A stretch of 64,000 bases of DNA from Fibrobacter sp. (GCA_012513915.1 JAAZBG010000120.1:22146-86145); one strand, 5' to 3'. Positions 36,603 to 46,644 are shown, numbered from the stretch's first letter. Numbers and translations are program-made. Notes: generated from the sequence alone by a model not told the origin.

Positions 36603-38345
36603 ATGAATGTACATGTTGCTGCAACGTTACGCAGGGCAGGCTTTTTAGTAATGGTTACGGCGCTGCTATTTGTACCATACGCGCAGGCGCTGAGCGGGAA
36701 AGTTATTGATGAAAGCGGGGAACCAATTAAGGATGCGATCGTACGGCTTGTTAATGCCGGGCTTTCAGATACATCTGCCAGTGATGGCACCTGGAGTATC
36801 TCTGTAACTGCAACACTGGAACCGCAGGTTCGCAAAATCGTGCTGCCATCACCGATACTCAAGGGTGATATGCTCTATTTTGCTGTAAACGGTCCAAGTG
36901 CACAAGTTAAGGCAAGTGTCTACACCCTGAGCGGTAAAAAGTTATATACTGCACTTGACAGCAGGCTTAATGGCGGTTTTTATACATTATATCCGCTTGA
37001 TAAGCAGACGTCAAAAACAATTTACATGGTGCGACTTCAGATCGATGACAACGTCTCGAGTTTTAAACTTATTGCAAATAATGGGAGGCGTAGTGTATCT
37101 GAACTATCCGCAGTCAAAAGGATGAAAGATAATCAGGGCGCATCAGGAAAACTTGCAAAACGGTTTGTTGTTATCGATACTGTCAAGGTATCAAAAGCGG
37201 GGTATGAGAGTGCTGCTCTTGTAATAAATTCATATTCTGAAGGCCCGTTGACAATTACATTAAAAACCAATACACCATCATATTACCTTAATCCTCCGAG
37301 TCCGTGCTACAATCAGTTTTATGTAAAGGATTGTATCCCCGGTGATCCCAAATCTGCCTGTGGTGGCGAATGCACTGTTGCAAATTCCTGCAGTCCACCA
37401 GAGGATCAGAGCAAGGCAAATCGTCCGAAAACCTTTATTTGCCCGCGGTTTATGCTGTTTAGTACGGAAATGATACAGGCTGCAAAAGATGATGCTGCAC
37501 TTTACGGATGGGAAAAGAATGGCGAGTTACCATTCAATTATGCAATCGTAGGACATGATCCCGATGATGGTACCGGTGGTCTTGATGATACATCAAGCAG
37601 CTGTTGTCAGTGCTATCAGCTTGTCTATGAAACACCGGAACCAAGCTCACCAAAACCACCCGAATTACCCTATCCAAAACCTTTAATTGTTCAGAGTTTT
37701 AATACCGCAGCAAGCGGTCCGAAGGGTTTTGATGTATTTATGGGGGCGGGAGGTTACGGCGCATTCAACTCCTGTTATAACGATCCTGCATTCAGCAATA
37801 CAACAAAATTCAATGAATTTATTTATGATAAATATCCCTACCAGAATCCGGGAAGCGGGGGAATCTCCTTTTTACGCTATGAGACAGAATGCAGGAAGTC
37901 GTGGCCGCCGACTATAGATGACGTAATGAGCGAAGAATGTCAGGAAAAAATAAAAGAGATGTGTAATCAGGCACTTGTCAATGCATCAGAACAGATTACT
38001 GAAGATACGCGCAGATCATGTATTCTTTGTAATCAGGTTGAGTCGCTCTATCATCAGAACTGGACCGTTATGGTAAAGCGTGTGCGTTGCCCCGAAAACC
38101 TGACCCGTGTTACCGGCTGTCGTCTCAAAGAGGATAAACTGCCGCTGCCTGTTCCTGATGTCAGGACACCTGCTCAGGCTGTTGCGAATGGTACGTTTAA
38201 AAGCGGTTATCATACAACAACCATGCAGGATTGCTGTAAACCGACATGTGCCTGGGCAAACTGGGTTGAGGGATATTTGCCTGTTGATGGCGAGTGGAAT
38301 TCGTTTTATTCCTGTGACAAAAATGGAAAACCGTTTACACGATAG
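36603..38345 (+). CDS. Secreted GH45-like endoglucanase, circularly permuted
   Basis: Domains: signal peptide (1-29), carboxypeptidase-regulatory-like domain (30-80, SGKVIDESGEPIKDAIVRLV), a beta-rich module (about 90-225), then a GH45-like domain. GH45 cellulases cut beta-1,4-glucan with inversion. Internal GH45 segments occur in normal order: SACGGECTVANSC; SCCQCYQLVY near 331-340; PLIVQSFNT; GFDVFMGAGGYGAFNSC; CPENLTRVTGC near 495. The segment that begins ordinary GH45 enzymes (STRYWDCCKPSC) instead lies at the C-terminus as HTTTMQDCCKPTCAW, followed by SCDKNGKP and the stop. Asp543 (general base) and Asp377 (general acid) are kept; the usual Tyr-Trp before the base is Met-Gln. AGGAG precedes the start. 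Activity is inferred. Confidence 0.85.
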   Translation: MNVHVAATLRRAGFLVMVTALLFVPYAQALSGKVIDESGEPIKDAIVRLVNAGLSDTSASDGTWSISVTATLEPQVRKIVLPSPILKGDMLYFAVNGPSAQVKASVYTLSGKKLYTALDSRLNGGFYTLYPLDKQTSKTIYMVRLQIDDNVSSFKLIANNGRRSVSELSAVKRMKDNQGASGKLAKRFVVIDTVKVSKAGYESAALVINSYSEGPLTITLKTNTPSYYLNPPSPCYNQFYVKDCIPGDPKSACGGECTVANSCSPPEDQSKANRPKTFICPRFMLFSTEMIQAAKDDAALYGWEKNGELPFNYAIVGHDPDDGTGGLDDTSSSCCQCYQLVYETPEPSSPKPPELPYPKPLIVQSFNTAASGPKGFDVFMGAGGYGAFNSCYNDPAFSNTTKFNEFIYDKYPYQNPGSGGISFLRYETECRKSWPPTIDDVMSEECQEKIKEMCNQALVNASEQITEDTRRSCILCNQVESLYHQNWTVMVKRVRCPENLTRVTGCRLKEDKLPLPVPDVRTPAQAVANGTFKSGYHTTTMQDCCKPTCAWANWVEGYLPVDGEWNSFYSCDKNGKPFTR

Positions 38346-38401
38346 TCGTGCCGGGTGCCCGGTTCCACCTGTGCTCTAAGCCGCGCGATTACTTCAGATA
38401 A

Positions 38402-38429
38402 GCGATGCCGATACAAGGATCGGCATCGC
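38402..38429. terminator. Hairpin between convergent genes
   Basis: GCGATGCCGAT (38402-38412) pairs perfectly with ATCGGCATCGC (38419-38429) around a six-base loop, between the convergent GH45-like and GH97 genes. Probably a bidirectional terminator, though T-tracts are poor. Confidence 0.65.
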
Positions 38430-38450
38430 ACTAACCATTATGCAGTTACT

Positions 38451-40592
38451 TTACCTGTTTTTTTTGTCAACGTTTATAAAAACGCCAGAGGGTAATCTGG
38501 AGATGGTTTCTCCTTTTGGTAGAGATTTCCCCTGAATAGTAAAAACATTCCCGGTACGCTTTAATGAGAGTCCATTGCCAACTCCATCGGAAACAAAAAG
38601 GGAATGATTACGATGATTCATATTGGCAAAATTTTTAATGGTATTCCTCTCTTTACTCCTGATTGACACCGGTACCTGATATGAATCGGGAATTTTAAAA
38701 CAGAATCCACCGTTGGTATTGACCCAGAGCGAAAGGGGAGTGGATGGATTGATTGTAGCCGTAGTTTTTGTCATCGTGTACTTCGAAGAACCTGTGGTAT
38801 CTTTATAGATATCCACTGTATACGAGCCTGCTTTCAAAAATGAGAGTGGAATAGTCATTGTTTTTGCTGCAACAGCGCTGATTCCGGCAATATACCAATC
38901 ATTGCCTTTACGTCTGGCAAGAATGCATGTCTGCCCCGGATAACCATCAATGTACCGGATATCATCCCAGGCACTTGGAACTGTTTTAAGAAAATTGTTG
39001 CCGATGCATCCGCTGTATCCTTCGGGCCTGTCGGCAAAATGCTGAATTCCCGATTCGTAAACAACAGAAAGTGCAACTTCATGGGCATCGGTGGAAGTAC
39101 GTGTGGAACCACTGCCGTTTGTTAATTGACCCAATGTTAACAGTACCGGTGTGTGGTCCATCGGGCCGATCACATTACGCGTAAATGGTAACATGCAGTT
39201 ATGTGATAATGACGGATATCCGCGTCCTATCCATTCGTATCCCATTACACCTTCCATGGTCATGATATTGGGCCACCGTCTGCGTTGCCCTCTTGGCACT
39301 GTGCATCCGTGATACGTAACCATCAGTTTGTTATCGGCAAGACTCTTGGCACTCATGTCATACCATTTCATGATGTTATTATTGTAATTGATACCATCAC
39401 CACCATAAATAAAATCGATCTTAAGGCTTTTAAGACCCCATGAACGGCATTGCTGGGATACACTATTATGTTTTGACTGAGTATTTACCTCGGTATAGTT
39501 ATACCATAATTCGTTTCCGACACTTTTTTGTGAACCATATTGACAAACTTCTGCAACTCCCGACCTGTTAAAACCATCATCGATCAGATTAAGTTCCCAT
39601 CCCATCTGACTTGCATAATCGACATACCTTTTTTGCTGTGCCATATCTCCGGTGTTCTGTGAGAGCCATGACCACATACTCCGGCCTGATTTGATCCAGC
39701 TTAAATCAGTCAATTCACATGGCGGATTGAGGTTTTCAACAACCGATGATTCGATGATCGGTCCAAGTGAATTTCCAACAATCGCAACACGCCAGGGTAA
39801 TTTCCAGGGTAGTGATCCACTGATTGCACCCTGGCCACTTGGATAGGCAATCTGGTAGACATTTTTACTTGCGCTTTTCGAGGCAAAGTGACAACCGGTA
39901 TAATCACCGTATACTGCTGCCTCGGTGACAAGTGCCCATGCATTTGATGTTTTAAATAAAATTGGAATGCCATAGCTTGATGCTGAGTTTCCTGCACTGA
40001 ACTGGTCAAAGGTAGCCTCATCATCATTTGGCTTGTGTCCCCAGCCAGTTGATCCCGATGCAAATGTAAATCCAGTTACTTCACCGCTCACCTGAGTTGA
40101 ACCACTTCCCATAAGTTCCGATCGTACTGCAGCAGCTTCGTTATATGCACGGAAATAAAACGCAACCTGACGGTCATTTTTGTTAGAAAACGTAAGAACA
40201 AGTTCTGTGCAGTTATTACGGTATGATGAACGTTTACCGGAGGGAAGTGGATAAGTTTCATCAATGGTTGTTTGGGATTGTTTCACAAATGTCAGATCGG
40301 TAACAAAATCCTGATCACTGGTTTTCACTCCAACTGGCGACCAGTCCACAACGGCATTTTCCCCTAAAAGGACCCGGAAATAGCAGTTCTTCTGGCCTGA
40401 TGCAATTGCGGATATAATATCCTGTTTGGCTTCGATTCTTAATGATGAATCAGGTGAAAAAGCCGTCCAGGTTTGCGCATTGATACATAAAAAAGATAAA
40501 AACAGCAATACTGGTACCTGATAGGTGTATTTGGGTACACATCTGAGATACCCGAATATGTGTTTCGTATCATTGCTTTTTTGTTTGTGCAT
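38451..40592 (-). CDS. Secreted glycoside hydrolase family 97 (alpha-glycosidase)
   Basis: GH97 enzymes hydrolyse alpha-glucosides or alpha-galactosides and need calcium. The 713 residues have a signal peptide (hydrophobic VPVLLFLSFLCINAQ near 26-40), the N-terminal beta-sandwich (LRIEAKQDIISAI through WALVTEAAVYGDYTG), a TIM-barrel and a C-terminal beta domain. WRVAIVGNSLGPIIESSVVE, LKIDFIYGGDG, YHGCTVPRGQRRRWPN and EGVMGYEW are family hallmarks. The Asp in KIDF matches the nucleophile position of the retaining subgroup (alpha-galactosidase type) rather than the inverting SusB type. AAGGAG lies before the ATG. A C-terminal tail of about 45 residues may be a secretion or anchoring signal. Confidence 0.92.
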   Translation of the reverse strand: MHKQKSNDTKHIFGYLRCVPKYTYQVPVLLFLSFLCINAQTWTAFSPDSSLRIEAKQDIISAIASGQKNCYFRVLLGENAVVDWSPVGVKTSDQDFVTDLTFVKQSQTTIDETYPLPSGKRSSYRNNCTELVLTFSNKNDRQVAFYFRAYNEAAAVRSELMGSGSTQVSGEVTGFTFASGSTGWGHKPNDDEATFDQFSAGNSASSYGIPILFKTSNAWALVTEAAVYGDYTGCHFASKSASKNVYQIAYPSGQGAISGSLPWKLPWRVAIVGNSLGPIIESSVVENLNPPCELTDLSWIKSGRSMWSWLSQNTGDMAQQKRYVDYASQMGWELNLIDDGFNRSGVAEVCQYGSQKSVGNELWYNYTEVNTQSKHNSVSQQCRSWGLKSLKIDFIYGGDGINYNNNIMKWYDMSAKSLADNKLMVTYHGCTVPRGQRRRWPNIMTMEGVMGYEWIGRGYPSLSHNCMLPFTRNVIGPMDHTPVLLTLGQLTNGSGSTRTSTDAHEVALSVVYESGIQHFADRPEGYSGCIGNNFLKTVPSAWDDIRYIDGYPGQTCILARRKGNDWYIAGISAVAAKTMTIPLSFLKAGSYTVDIYKDTTGSSKYTMTKTTATINPSTPLSLWVNTNGGFCFKIPDSYQVPVSIRSKERNTIKNFANMNHRNHSLFVSDGVGNGLSLKRTGNVFTIQGKSLPKGETISRLPSGVFINVDKKNR

Positions 40593-41126
40593 AGAATTGT
40601 CTCCTTAACCTTCCTTAGTACATTGCAAGCTCATAAGATAATGTAAATGATTATTGTACGAAATGCTTTAAAAAAAATTAAAAGTGTACGCATAGTTGCG
40701 AATAAAAAACTGCATAACAGACTGTATAATAACATGATAGCATTAGTATGTTATAAAAATATCAAATATATTGCGAACATTATGGTTAAAAAACTCATAC
40801 TGTCAGCCGTCTTTTGGATAACCATCGGCTTATTTATGATGTGCAATATTCTTTTCTGGAACTTAAACTTCCTGCCGGGTATGAATCAGGATACTTTGTA
40901 GATTTTAACGCAGAGGGAAGAAGTGCACGTTGTCTGTACACAACATTTTCTTTCTGCCACACCTGAATTTCTAATGATTCAGTACTATATTATTATTGCA
41001 GCAATGTAAATACTGCCTCAGGCAGTTGAAATAGAACGTTGTTTTTTTTGTAAACTGATTAACAAATGAATTCTTGACAAGTACCACACCATTACTCACC
41101 ATTTTTCACGACAAGGAGTTCTTGCG
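40593..41126. other. Intergenic, no confident gene
   Basis: A 534-base AT-rich gap between divergent secreted-protein genes. A frame at 40647-40901 (84 codons) has a hydrophobic stretch, MVKKLILSAVFWITIGLFMM from 40782, that looks like a signal peptide without a protein behind it. In another frame LPAGYESGYFVDFNAEGRSA can be read across 40872-40931. Together this may be a frameshifted relic, but support is weak. TTGACA at 41075 lacks a good -10 partner. Confidence 0.4.
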
Positions 41127-43370
41127 ATGAAAAAGTCCGGTATGATTTCAAACCCAGTCAGACGTTGTTCCTTACTCTCACTTTTGTGCATTATCATCCT
41201 GTCTTCAGTATCACTTAATGCATCAGAATTTTCAGGAAAGACTTTTACATCATCAAACAGACTGATCACGACACTGATTTGTGATCAAAACTTCGTTTGG
41301 GCCGGTACCTGTGGTGAGGGGTTGCTGAAAATCGATAAGAAAACCGGTGAAACTGTTCTTTACACATTGGCAGAACCTGGTTGTGGTGATTGCTGCATCC
41401 GTGCGCTTGCTTTTGATAACAACGGAACACTGCTGGTAGGTACCGCACAAGTCGGGATTGTGCGTTTCGACGGTTTGAATTGGACACCGCTTGGCGGGCT
41501 CTCTGATAAAAATGTTCGTGCAATGACAATTGATAAGCAGGGAAAAATCTGGGCATGGTTTCAAACAGCCGGGGTTGGCAGTTTCGATGGGACCACCTGG
41601 CAACCGTATGTAAACCGATTTGCTGGTATACTGACAAGCAGTAATGATGGTGATATCTGGATGATGAATCTGCCACAGGAGGAAGCATCAAATTGCAATG
41701 ACGGCTGGATTCATGAGTATGTCAACAGTGAACTTCAAACATCAATTTCACTTATCCCAATATGTGAAGAAGTAACATATCCGCAATATATTTGTGTCGA
41801 TTCGAAAAAAAACTGCTGGATCGGAACACAGGGACAGCTTATTAAAATCAATGATGCATCAGTAAACCGTTACCCGTTGCCGGCGGGTAAATCATTAACA
41901 GCAATTGCAGTTAATGATGACAGAATACTTTTTTCCCTGGCTGACTATTCCGGTACTTGCGATATATATGTTCATGATCAGATAAACAGTAGACAAGAGC
42001 CACTGGAACAGAAACTTTTTTCATTCGATTCAAGATATATCACAGCTGTGTGTAAAGACCCGGTAAGCGGAGGATTCTGGTGTGCTACCGATGATGGAAA
42101 AATAATTACTATCGATGCTCAGAATAATCATTCTGTTTTTACAACAGGAAACTCGGTTCTTCCATCAAATGCGATATCCTCACTGGTATTGGACAAATCG
42201 GATAAACTATGGATTGGAACCAGCAGGGGTATAGCGCACTATGACAAGACAAAATGGACAACCTGGACATCACAGGCGGATTCCCTGCCAGGTCTTGATG
42301 CCAGCGCATTAGCTATTGATTCATCAGGTACAGTGTGGGCCGGGTTTCGCCAAAACCCAGTAATGTCTTCTATCAATTCCGGACTTGCTGCTTTTTACAG
42401 TGATCGCTGGCATGTCGTGAATCGGGATCATATATCTGTAAAAGCGATCTCATTTGACAATACGGGAAATCAATGGGTTGTTTCCGATAATGGCGTTTTT
42501 CGAAACAGGGAGCAGCAGCTTGAACGGGTATTTCAGACATTATTTAGCAGCGATAGAAACATTGCACTTGGTACGACAGTAAACACAATCGCATTTGACA
42601 AAAATAATATTCCCTGGATAGGTACCGGCCTTGGGTTAAAGCGTTTTGAAAACAACGCCTGGATCGATGACACTACGATGAATAAATTCCTTCCGCAGAG
42701 TGGTATCTCAATGGATGGTGTAAAGGTCAATGCAATCTGTTTTGTTAATACTACAGCATGGATTGGAACCAGTTATGGTTTGTTTAAATTCAGTGATGGA
42801 ACCTGCGTGCGCATTGATACTGCCGGTGCAGTTCTTCCGGATCTGAATGTTCAATGCATTTATGCTGAAAATTCCGATACTGTATGGATCGGTACAAAAA
42901 AAGGACTGGTTCACCTTGCGGGTGAAAGCCATGTTACCTATTCGTCAGAGAATACATTATTGTATGATAACGACATTACTGCATGTGTCAAAGCATCAAA
43001 TGGGGATATCTGGGTTGGGACTCGTCTGGGTGGGCTGACAGTAATTCCAAAGAATGGATCAGGTGATCCAGCGTCTGTTATTTCACGGTATACTAAAACT
43101 AACAAATCTGTGGATGTTACCATTCGTAAAACTGCCGGTCAGATCAGTATCACTCTCAATTGTTCAAGGTCCGGTCGCGTTGACTTTTCGATTATTTCCC
43201 TTGAAGGAAAGCTTGTCAGACATTTTTCAAAAGTATCTGCAGGCAATGAACCTGTGACATTTGTGTGGAGTTTGGTTGGCAAACAAAAAGCTGCGGTCGC
43301 AAAGAACATCTATCTTGGTGTTATATCTCTTAATGGTCATGTCATTGAAAGCAGGATCATACACCGGTAA
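41127..43370 (+). CDS. Secreted two-component-type beta-propeller protein
   Basis: A 747-residue exported protein built of repeats of the kind that forms the ligand-binding propellers of hybrid sensors, here without kinase domains. Repeated strands end in WIGT or WVGT and start with LAIDSSGTVWAGF-type segments (for example KLWIGTSRGIAHYDKTKW, IPWIGTGLGLKRF, TVWIGTKKGLVHL, DIWVGTRLGGL). A signal peptide covers about residues 1-33. The C-terminus (about 660-747: VDFSIISLEGKLVRHF, YLGVISLNGHVIESRI) is a FlgD-like/type IX-style sorting domain. AAGGAG precedes the ATG. Ligand unknown; a surface polysaccharide role is possible from its neighbours. Confidence 0.85.
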   Translation: MKKSGMISNPVRRCSLLSLLCIIILSSVSLNASEFSGKTFTSSNRLITTLICDQNFVWAGTCGEGLLKIDKKTGETVLYTLAEPGCGDCCIRALAFDNNGTLLVGTAQVGIVRFDGLNWTPLGGLSDKNVRAMTIDKQGKIWAWFQTAGVGSFDGTTWQPYVNRFAGILTSSNDGDIWMMNLPQEEASNCNDGWIHEYVNSELQTSISLIPICEEVTYPQYICVDSKKNCWIGTQGQLIKINDASVNRYPLPAGKSLTAIAVNDDRILFSLADYSGTCDIYVHDQINSRQEPLEQKLFSFDSRYITAVCKDPVSGGFWCATDDGKIITIDAQNNHSVFTTGNSVLPSNAISSLVLDKSDKLWIGTSRGIAHYDKTKWTTWTSQADSLPGLDASALAIDSSGTVWAGFRQNPVMSSINSGLAAFYSDRWHVVNRDHISVKAISFDNTGNQWVVSDNGVFRNREQQLERVFQTLFSSDRNIALGTTVNTIAFDKNNIPWIGTGLGLKRFENNAWIDDTTMNKFLPQSGISMDGVKVNAICFVNTTAWIGTSYGLFKFSDGTCVRIDTAGAVLPDLNVQCIYAENSDTVWIGTKKGLVHLAGESHVTYSSENTLLYDNDITACVKASNGDIWVGTRLGGLTVIPKNGSGDPASVISRYTKTNKSVDVTIRKTAGQISITLNCSRSGRVDFSIISLEGKLVRHFSKVSAGNEPVTFVWSLVGKQKAAVAKNIYLGVISLNGHVIESRIIHR

Positions 43371-43394
43371 AACCATCAAAGCAATAAAAATTGT

Positions 43395-43417
43395 ACTCAA
43401 CCCTGAAAAGGTTGGGT
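43395..43417. terminator. Hairpin between convergent genes
   Basis: ACTCAACC (43395-43402) pairs with GGTTGGGT (43410-43417) with one wobble pair, between the propeller gene and the convergent GNAT gene. Moderate terminator candidate. Confidence 0.5.
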
Positions 43418-43423
43418 TCCTTG

Positions 43424-44065
43424 CTACTCCAAAAACGCTCTTACCGCAATCGAGAATTCCTCCTGCGAGATGCGATACTCCTTTTCACGATGCGCAAACT
43501 GTTTGTCGAACTCCTCAACCGCAGAAGGGTCAATGTTGTATATATCTTTTAAATGATATTTCCAGTTTTTTCCTTTAAACACACCCGGTACAAGTTCTTT
43601 TGCCAGTTGACCAAAAGGAAAACGGCCGGATCCATCGCAGATGTTGAAATCCTTTGAACTTTTGAATCCGTGTTTGCAATAGTTATGAGGATATCCGAGA
43701 ATAATAATTGCTTTATAGTTAAGGGAAGCAGCGAGTGTCATCGTGTGACTGATTAATTGGTGTCCCACTCCCTTGTGCTGGTATTGCGGTGCCACACAGA
43801 CCGGCCCGAAACTAAGTGTTTCAAGTGTTTCGTTACCGTCAACTTGAATTACTGAAGTTTTTAAATACATGATATTACCAATGATTTCCCCATTGTATTC
43901 AGCGACAAATGCAAGTTCCTTTACAAAATCAGGATGGTTTCGCATGGTATGTACCAGATAGTGTTCATCGCAACCGGGAACAAACAGATTCCAGAAGGCA
44001 TCGCGGGTAAGTGATTCAACTGTGCGGTAGTCCTGATGGGTTTCACGTCGCAGCGTTATATTCAT
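43424..44065 (-). CDS. GNAT family N-acetyltransferase
   Basis: A 213-residue acetyl-CoA-dependent acetyltransferase of unknown acceptor. MNITLRRETHQDYRTVESLT opens the domain; the acetyl-CoA loop is VAPQYQHKGVGHQLI (Q-x-x-G-x-G/A). The C-terminal half has YPHNYCKHGFKSSKDFNI, as in YhbS-type members. The frame extends upstream to 44197, but AAAGG seven bases before the ATG at 44065 and the domain boundary favour this start. Convergent with the propeller gene. Cytosolic. Confidence 0.88.
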   Translation of the reverse strand: MNITLRRETHQDYRTVESLTRDAFWNLFVPGCDEHYLVHTMRNHPDFVKELAFVAEYNGEIIGNIMYLKTSVIQVDGNETLETLSFGPVCVAPQYQHKGVGHQLISHTMTLAASLNYKAIIILGYPHNYCKHGFKSSKDFNICDGSGRFPFGQLAKELVPGVFKGKNWKYHLKDIYNIDPSAVEEFDKQFAHREKEYRISQEEFSIAVRAFLE

Positions 44066-44530
44066 GATGGTACCTTTCGTTTTAATTGCAGCATATATTT
44101 GCAGATATCGTCTAATTAGTTCATTATCAGCAATATACGTCTGGCCGAAGTGTTGTTCAAGAAACTGTTCTTGACATATGACAAGTCGTTGCAGCACTGA
44201 TTAAACAAATTTTATAATTAATTCCGGGAACCAAAATGTACATTCAGGTCACAATACATATATGCGAACTGAATGTTCCATTTTGCCTATGTATGATTCA
44301 GGCTTTATTGAAGTCGGTAGGTGACGCATTATCAGCTATAAGTTTCAGGATTTTAAAGCATAGATTATACAAATCTTATAATTTGTACAGAACACGTTGA
44401 TTAAGACTTTTTACATTGTTTGTTATTCTATTGATTGGATTCTTTTTCAAAAAAGTATGCAAATTCCTTTAAATTAGCTATTTTAATGATTAGCACAATA
44501 ACAATGATTTTTTGCTGATAAATCACTGAC
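44066..44530. other. Intergenic upstream of GH5, imperfect inverted repeat
   Basis: This stretch between divergent genes has no gene. CAAAATGTACATTCAG near 44232 and CTGAATGTTCCATTTTG ending near 44285 are an imperfect inverted repeat of about 16 bp around a 23-base centre; it could be a regulator site or a cruciform. Nothing else is recognised. Confidence 0.45.
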
Positions 44531-44559
44531 TTGACGAATAATATAGGTGATATTTTAGA
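44531..44559 (+). promoter_or_regulatory. Putative promoter of GH5 gene
   Basis: TTGACG at 44531-44536 and TTTAGA at 44554-44559 have 17-base spacing, 105 bases before the GH5 start. Predicted from sequence only. Confidence 0.4.
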
Positions 44560-44663
44560 ACAGATTATGAAAGGAGTACCCGGAGAATATCGGTTTTTAT
44601 AGATACTTTTGAGGGGGCGAATTTTATTAACATACTATATACATTGAAGGTTAAAGGGGTATT

Positions 44664-46607
44664 ATGATTAAGTTACGGAGTTTGACGATTCTTTTGAGTG
44701 CTGCTTTTGTGAGCAGTTTAATTGCAGGACCGGTCACGGAAAGTGGTGCAATGAAACGTTCCGGTTCAAAAATTATTGGAACAAAATCGAATTCAGTGGT
44801 CCAGGTTGCAGGTCCAAGTCTGTACTGGAGTATCTGGGGTGGAGAAAAGTTTTATAACAGTGGTGCCGTAGCAAAAGTTGTGACAGACTGGAATGCATCA
44901 CTTATTCGTGCTGCAATTGGAGTGGAAGGTGGTAAAGGTAATGGTGGTTATCTTGAGAAACCGGATCAGCAGCTTGCCCTTGCAACGGCTGTCGTCGATG
45001 CTGCTATCGCTAACGATATTTATGTTATCGTAGACTGGCATGATCATAATGCGAATCAGCATGTTACTCAGTCCAAAGCGTTTTTTAAAGCTATGGCTGA
45101 AAAGTACAAAAATACTCCAAATGTGATTTGGGAGATCTGGAATGAACCAGATGGTTCAGGGGGAACCGGAGAATATGGTAAAGACACATGGAGTGATATT
45201 AAAGCTTACGCCAACGAAATTATTCCTGTTATCAGGGCATCCAGTTCAAATCTTATTGTTATTGGTACATCAACCTGGTCACAGGATGTAGATCTTGCTG
45301 CGAATGATCCTGTTGCTGATGAAAATGTTGCATACGCACTTCACTTCTACTCAGGAACACACAAAGATGCTATACGCGCTAAAGCAGAGACTGCATTATC
45401 AAAAGGTGTAGCGCTTTTCATAACAGAATTTGGAACTACCACTTCAGATGGTGGACAAAAAGATGGAACAATCTATACTGACGAGACAAAAAAATGGCTT
45501 GACTGGGCAGATGTGAAGGGTATCTCCTGGGCAAACTGGTCTCTTGTAAATATGGCAAACATGTCATCTGACACTGCAAAAGAAGCCTCTGCTATACTGA
45601 ATAAAAGTTGTGCCAATACAACCGGTGGCTGGTCAGACTCTGATTTGTCAACATCAGGAAAATGGATTGTGGATCGCCTGCGTTCACGCCCAAAAACACA
45701 AAACACAGATTCTGCAATGATTATGACTTCGGTTCAGGGTGGTGGTACAGTTACAATGTCGCCATCATCGACAAAAGTCAAGAAAGGCACAGAAGTTACC
45801 TTTACTGCAGTTCCATCAACTGGCTATTCATTTAAAGCATGGTCTGGCGCATCTACATCAACGTCAAATCCTCTTACATTGACAATCAATGAGAATACAA
45901 CACTGACAGCAGTTTTTGCCGCGGAAGCCGGTACAAATATGGTTAAAAGTGGTGATTTCAGTGATGCCACACAGTGGACATCATGGGCGGATAATCTGAC
46001 TAATGATGCGACCATTTCTTTTGCAAATGAACAGGTAAGTGTTACTATTAGAAAAGCGGATACAGTGAACTGGAAAATTCAGGTTAGGCAGGAAGGTATT
46101 CCTCTTGTAGCAGGGGAGACGCTGACCCTTACCTTCGATGCATGGTCATCAGGAGAACGCATTCTGTTTGCTCAACTGTCAAGCGCTACAACGTATCATT
46201 TCCAGGGCGGAGAAGAGGTAACGCTGACTGATGCAAAACAAACGTTTACCTTTGATATGACACCGGATTCAACAACTGATGAGGGTATCCTTCAATTCAA
46301 TTGTGGTAAATCAACGCTGCCGGTGTATATTGACAATGTTTCTCTTGTAAAGAAAGTTCCTGTATCAGTAAGTAAAACAGTGTCTGGTATTGTCAATAAT
46401 GGCAGCATGTTTAACCTTAGCGGTAATAAGATTTTCTGGAATGCTGCATCTGCAAACGCAACTGCATCAATTGTAGCACTGAGCGGAAGAGTATTGCAGA
46501 AATCAATTATCGCCAGAGAATGTGATCTGTCTGGTTTACCATCAGGTACCTACTGTTTTATTATCAATGATGGTATAAAGCAGCAGTCTTTTAAATTTAC
46601 AAGGTAA
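44664..46607 (+). CDS. Secreted GH5 endoglucanase with CBM-like module
   Basis: Retaining endo-beta-1,4-glucanase. Domains: signal peptide (1-21), GH5 barrel (about 45-345), a small beta repeat like Flg_new/InlB (about 350-420: GGGTVTMSPSSTKVKKGTEV), a CBM4/9-like carbohydrate-binding sandwich (about 425-570: NMVKSGDFSDATQWTSWADN), and a C-terminal sorting domain (LSGNKIFWNAASAN through SFKFTR). The acid/base is Glu161 in EIWNEPDG and the nucleophile Glu255 in FITEFGT; VDWHDHNANQH fits GH5 subfamily 2. AAAGGGG precedes the ATG and a strong terminator follows. It acts outside the cell on cellulose-like glucans. Confidence 0.94.
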   Translation: MIKLRSLTILLSAAFVSSLIAGPVTESGAMKRSGSKIIGTKSNSVVQVAGPSLYWSIWGGEKFYNSGAVAKVVTDWNASLIRAAIGVEGGKGNGGYLEKPDQQLALATAVVDAAIANDIYVIVDWHDHNANQHVTQSKAFFKAMAEKYKNTPNVIWEIWNEPDGSGGTGEYGKDTWSDIKAYANEIIPVIRASSSNLIVIGTSTWSQDVDLAANDPVADENVAYALHFYSGTHKDAIRAKAETALSKGVALFITEFGTTTSDGGQKDGTIYTDETKKWLDWADVKGISWANWSLVNMANMSSDTAKEASAILNKSCANTTGGWSDSDLSTSGKWIVDRLRSRPKTQNTDSAMIMTSVQGGGTVTMSPSSTKVKKGTEVTFTAVPSTGYSFKAWSGASTSTSNPLTLTINENTTLTAVFAAEAGTNMVKSGDFSDATQWTSWADNLTNDATISFANEQVSVTIRKADTVNWKIQVRQEGIPLVAGETLTLTFDAWSSGERILFAQLSSATTYHFQGGEEVTLTDAKQTFTFDMTPDSTTDEGILQFNCGKSTLPVYIDNVSLVKKVPVSVSKTVSGIVNNGSMFNLSGNKIFWNAASANATASIVALSGRVLQKSIIARECDLSGLPSGTYCFIINDGIKQQSFKFTR

Positions 46608-46644
46608 TTGTGAATTGAAACTGATTATATAGTTACAACTATAA

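Noticed and set aside
40647..40901. 84-codon plus-strand frame
   Set aside because: Only the hydrophobic end looks protein-like; no ribosome binding site and abrupt stop. Kept only as a possible relic in the intergenic note.
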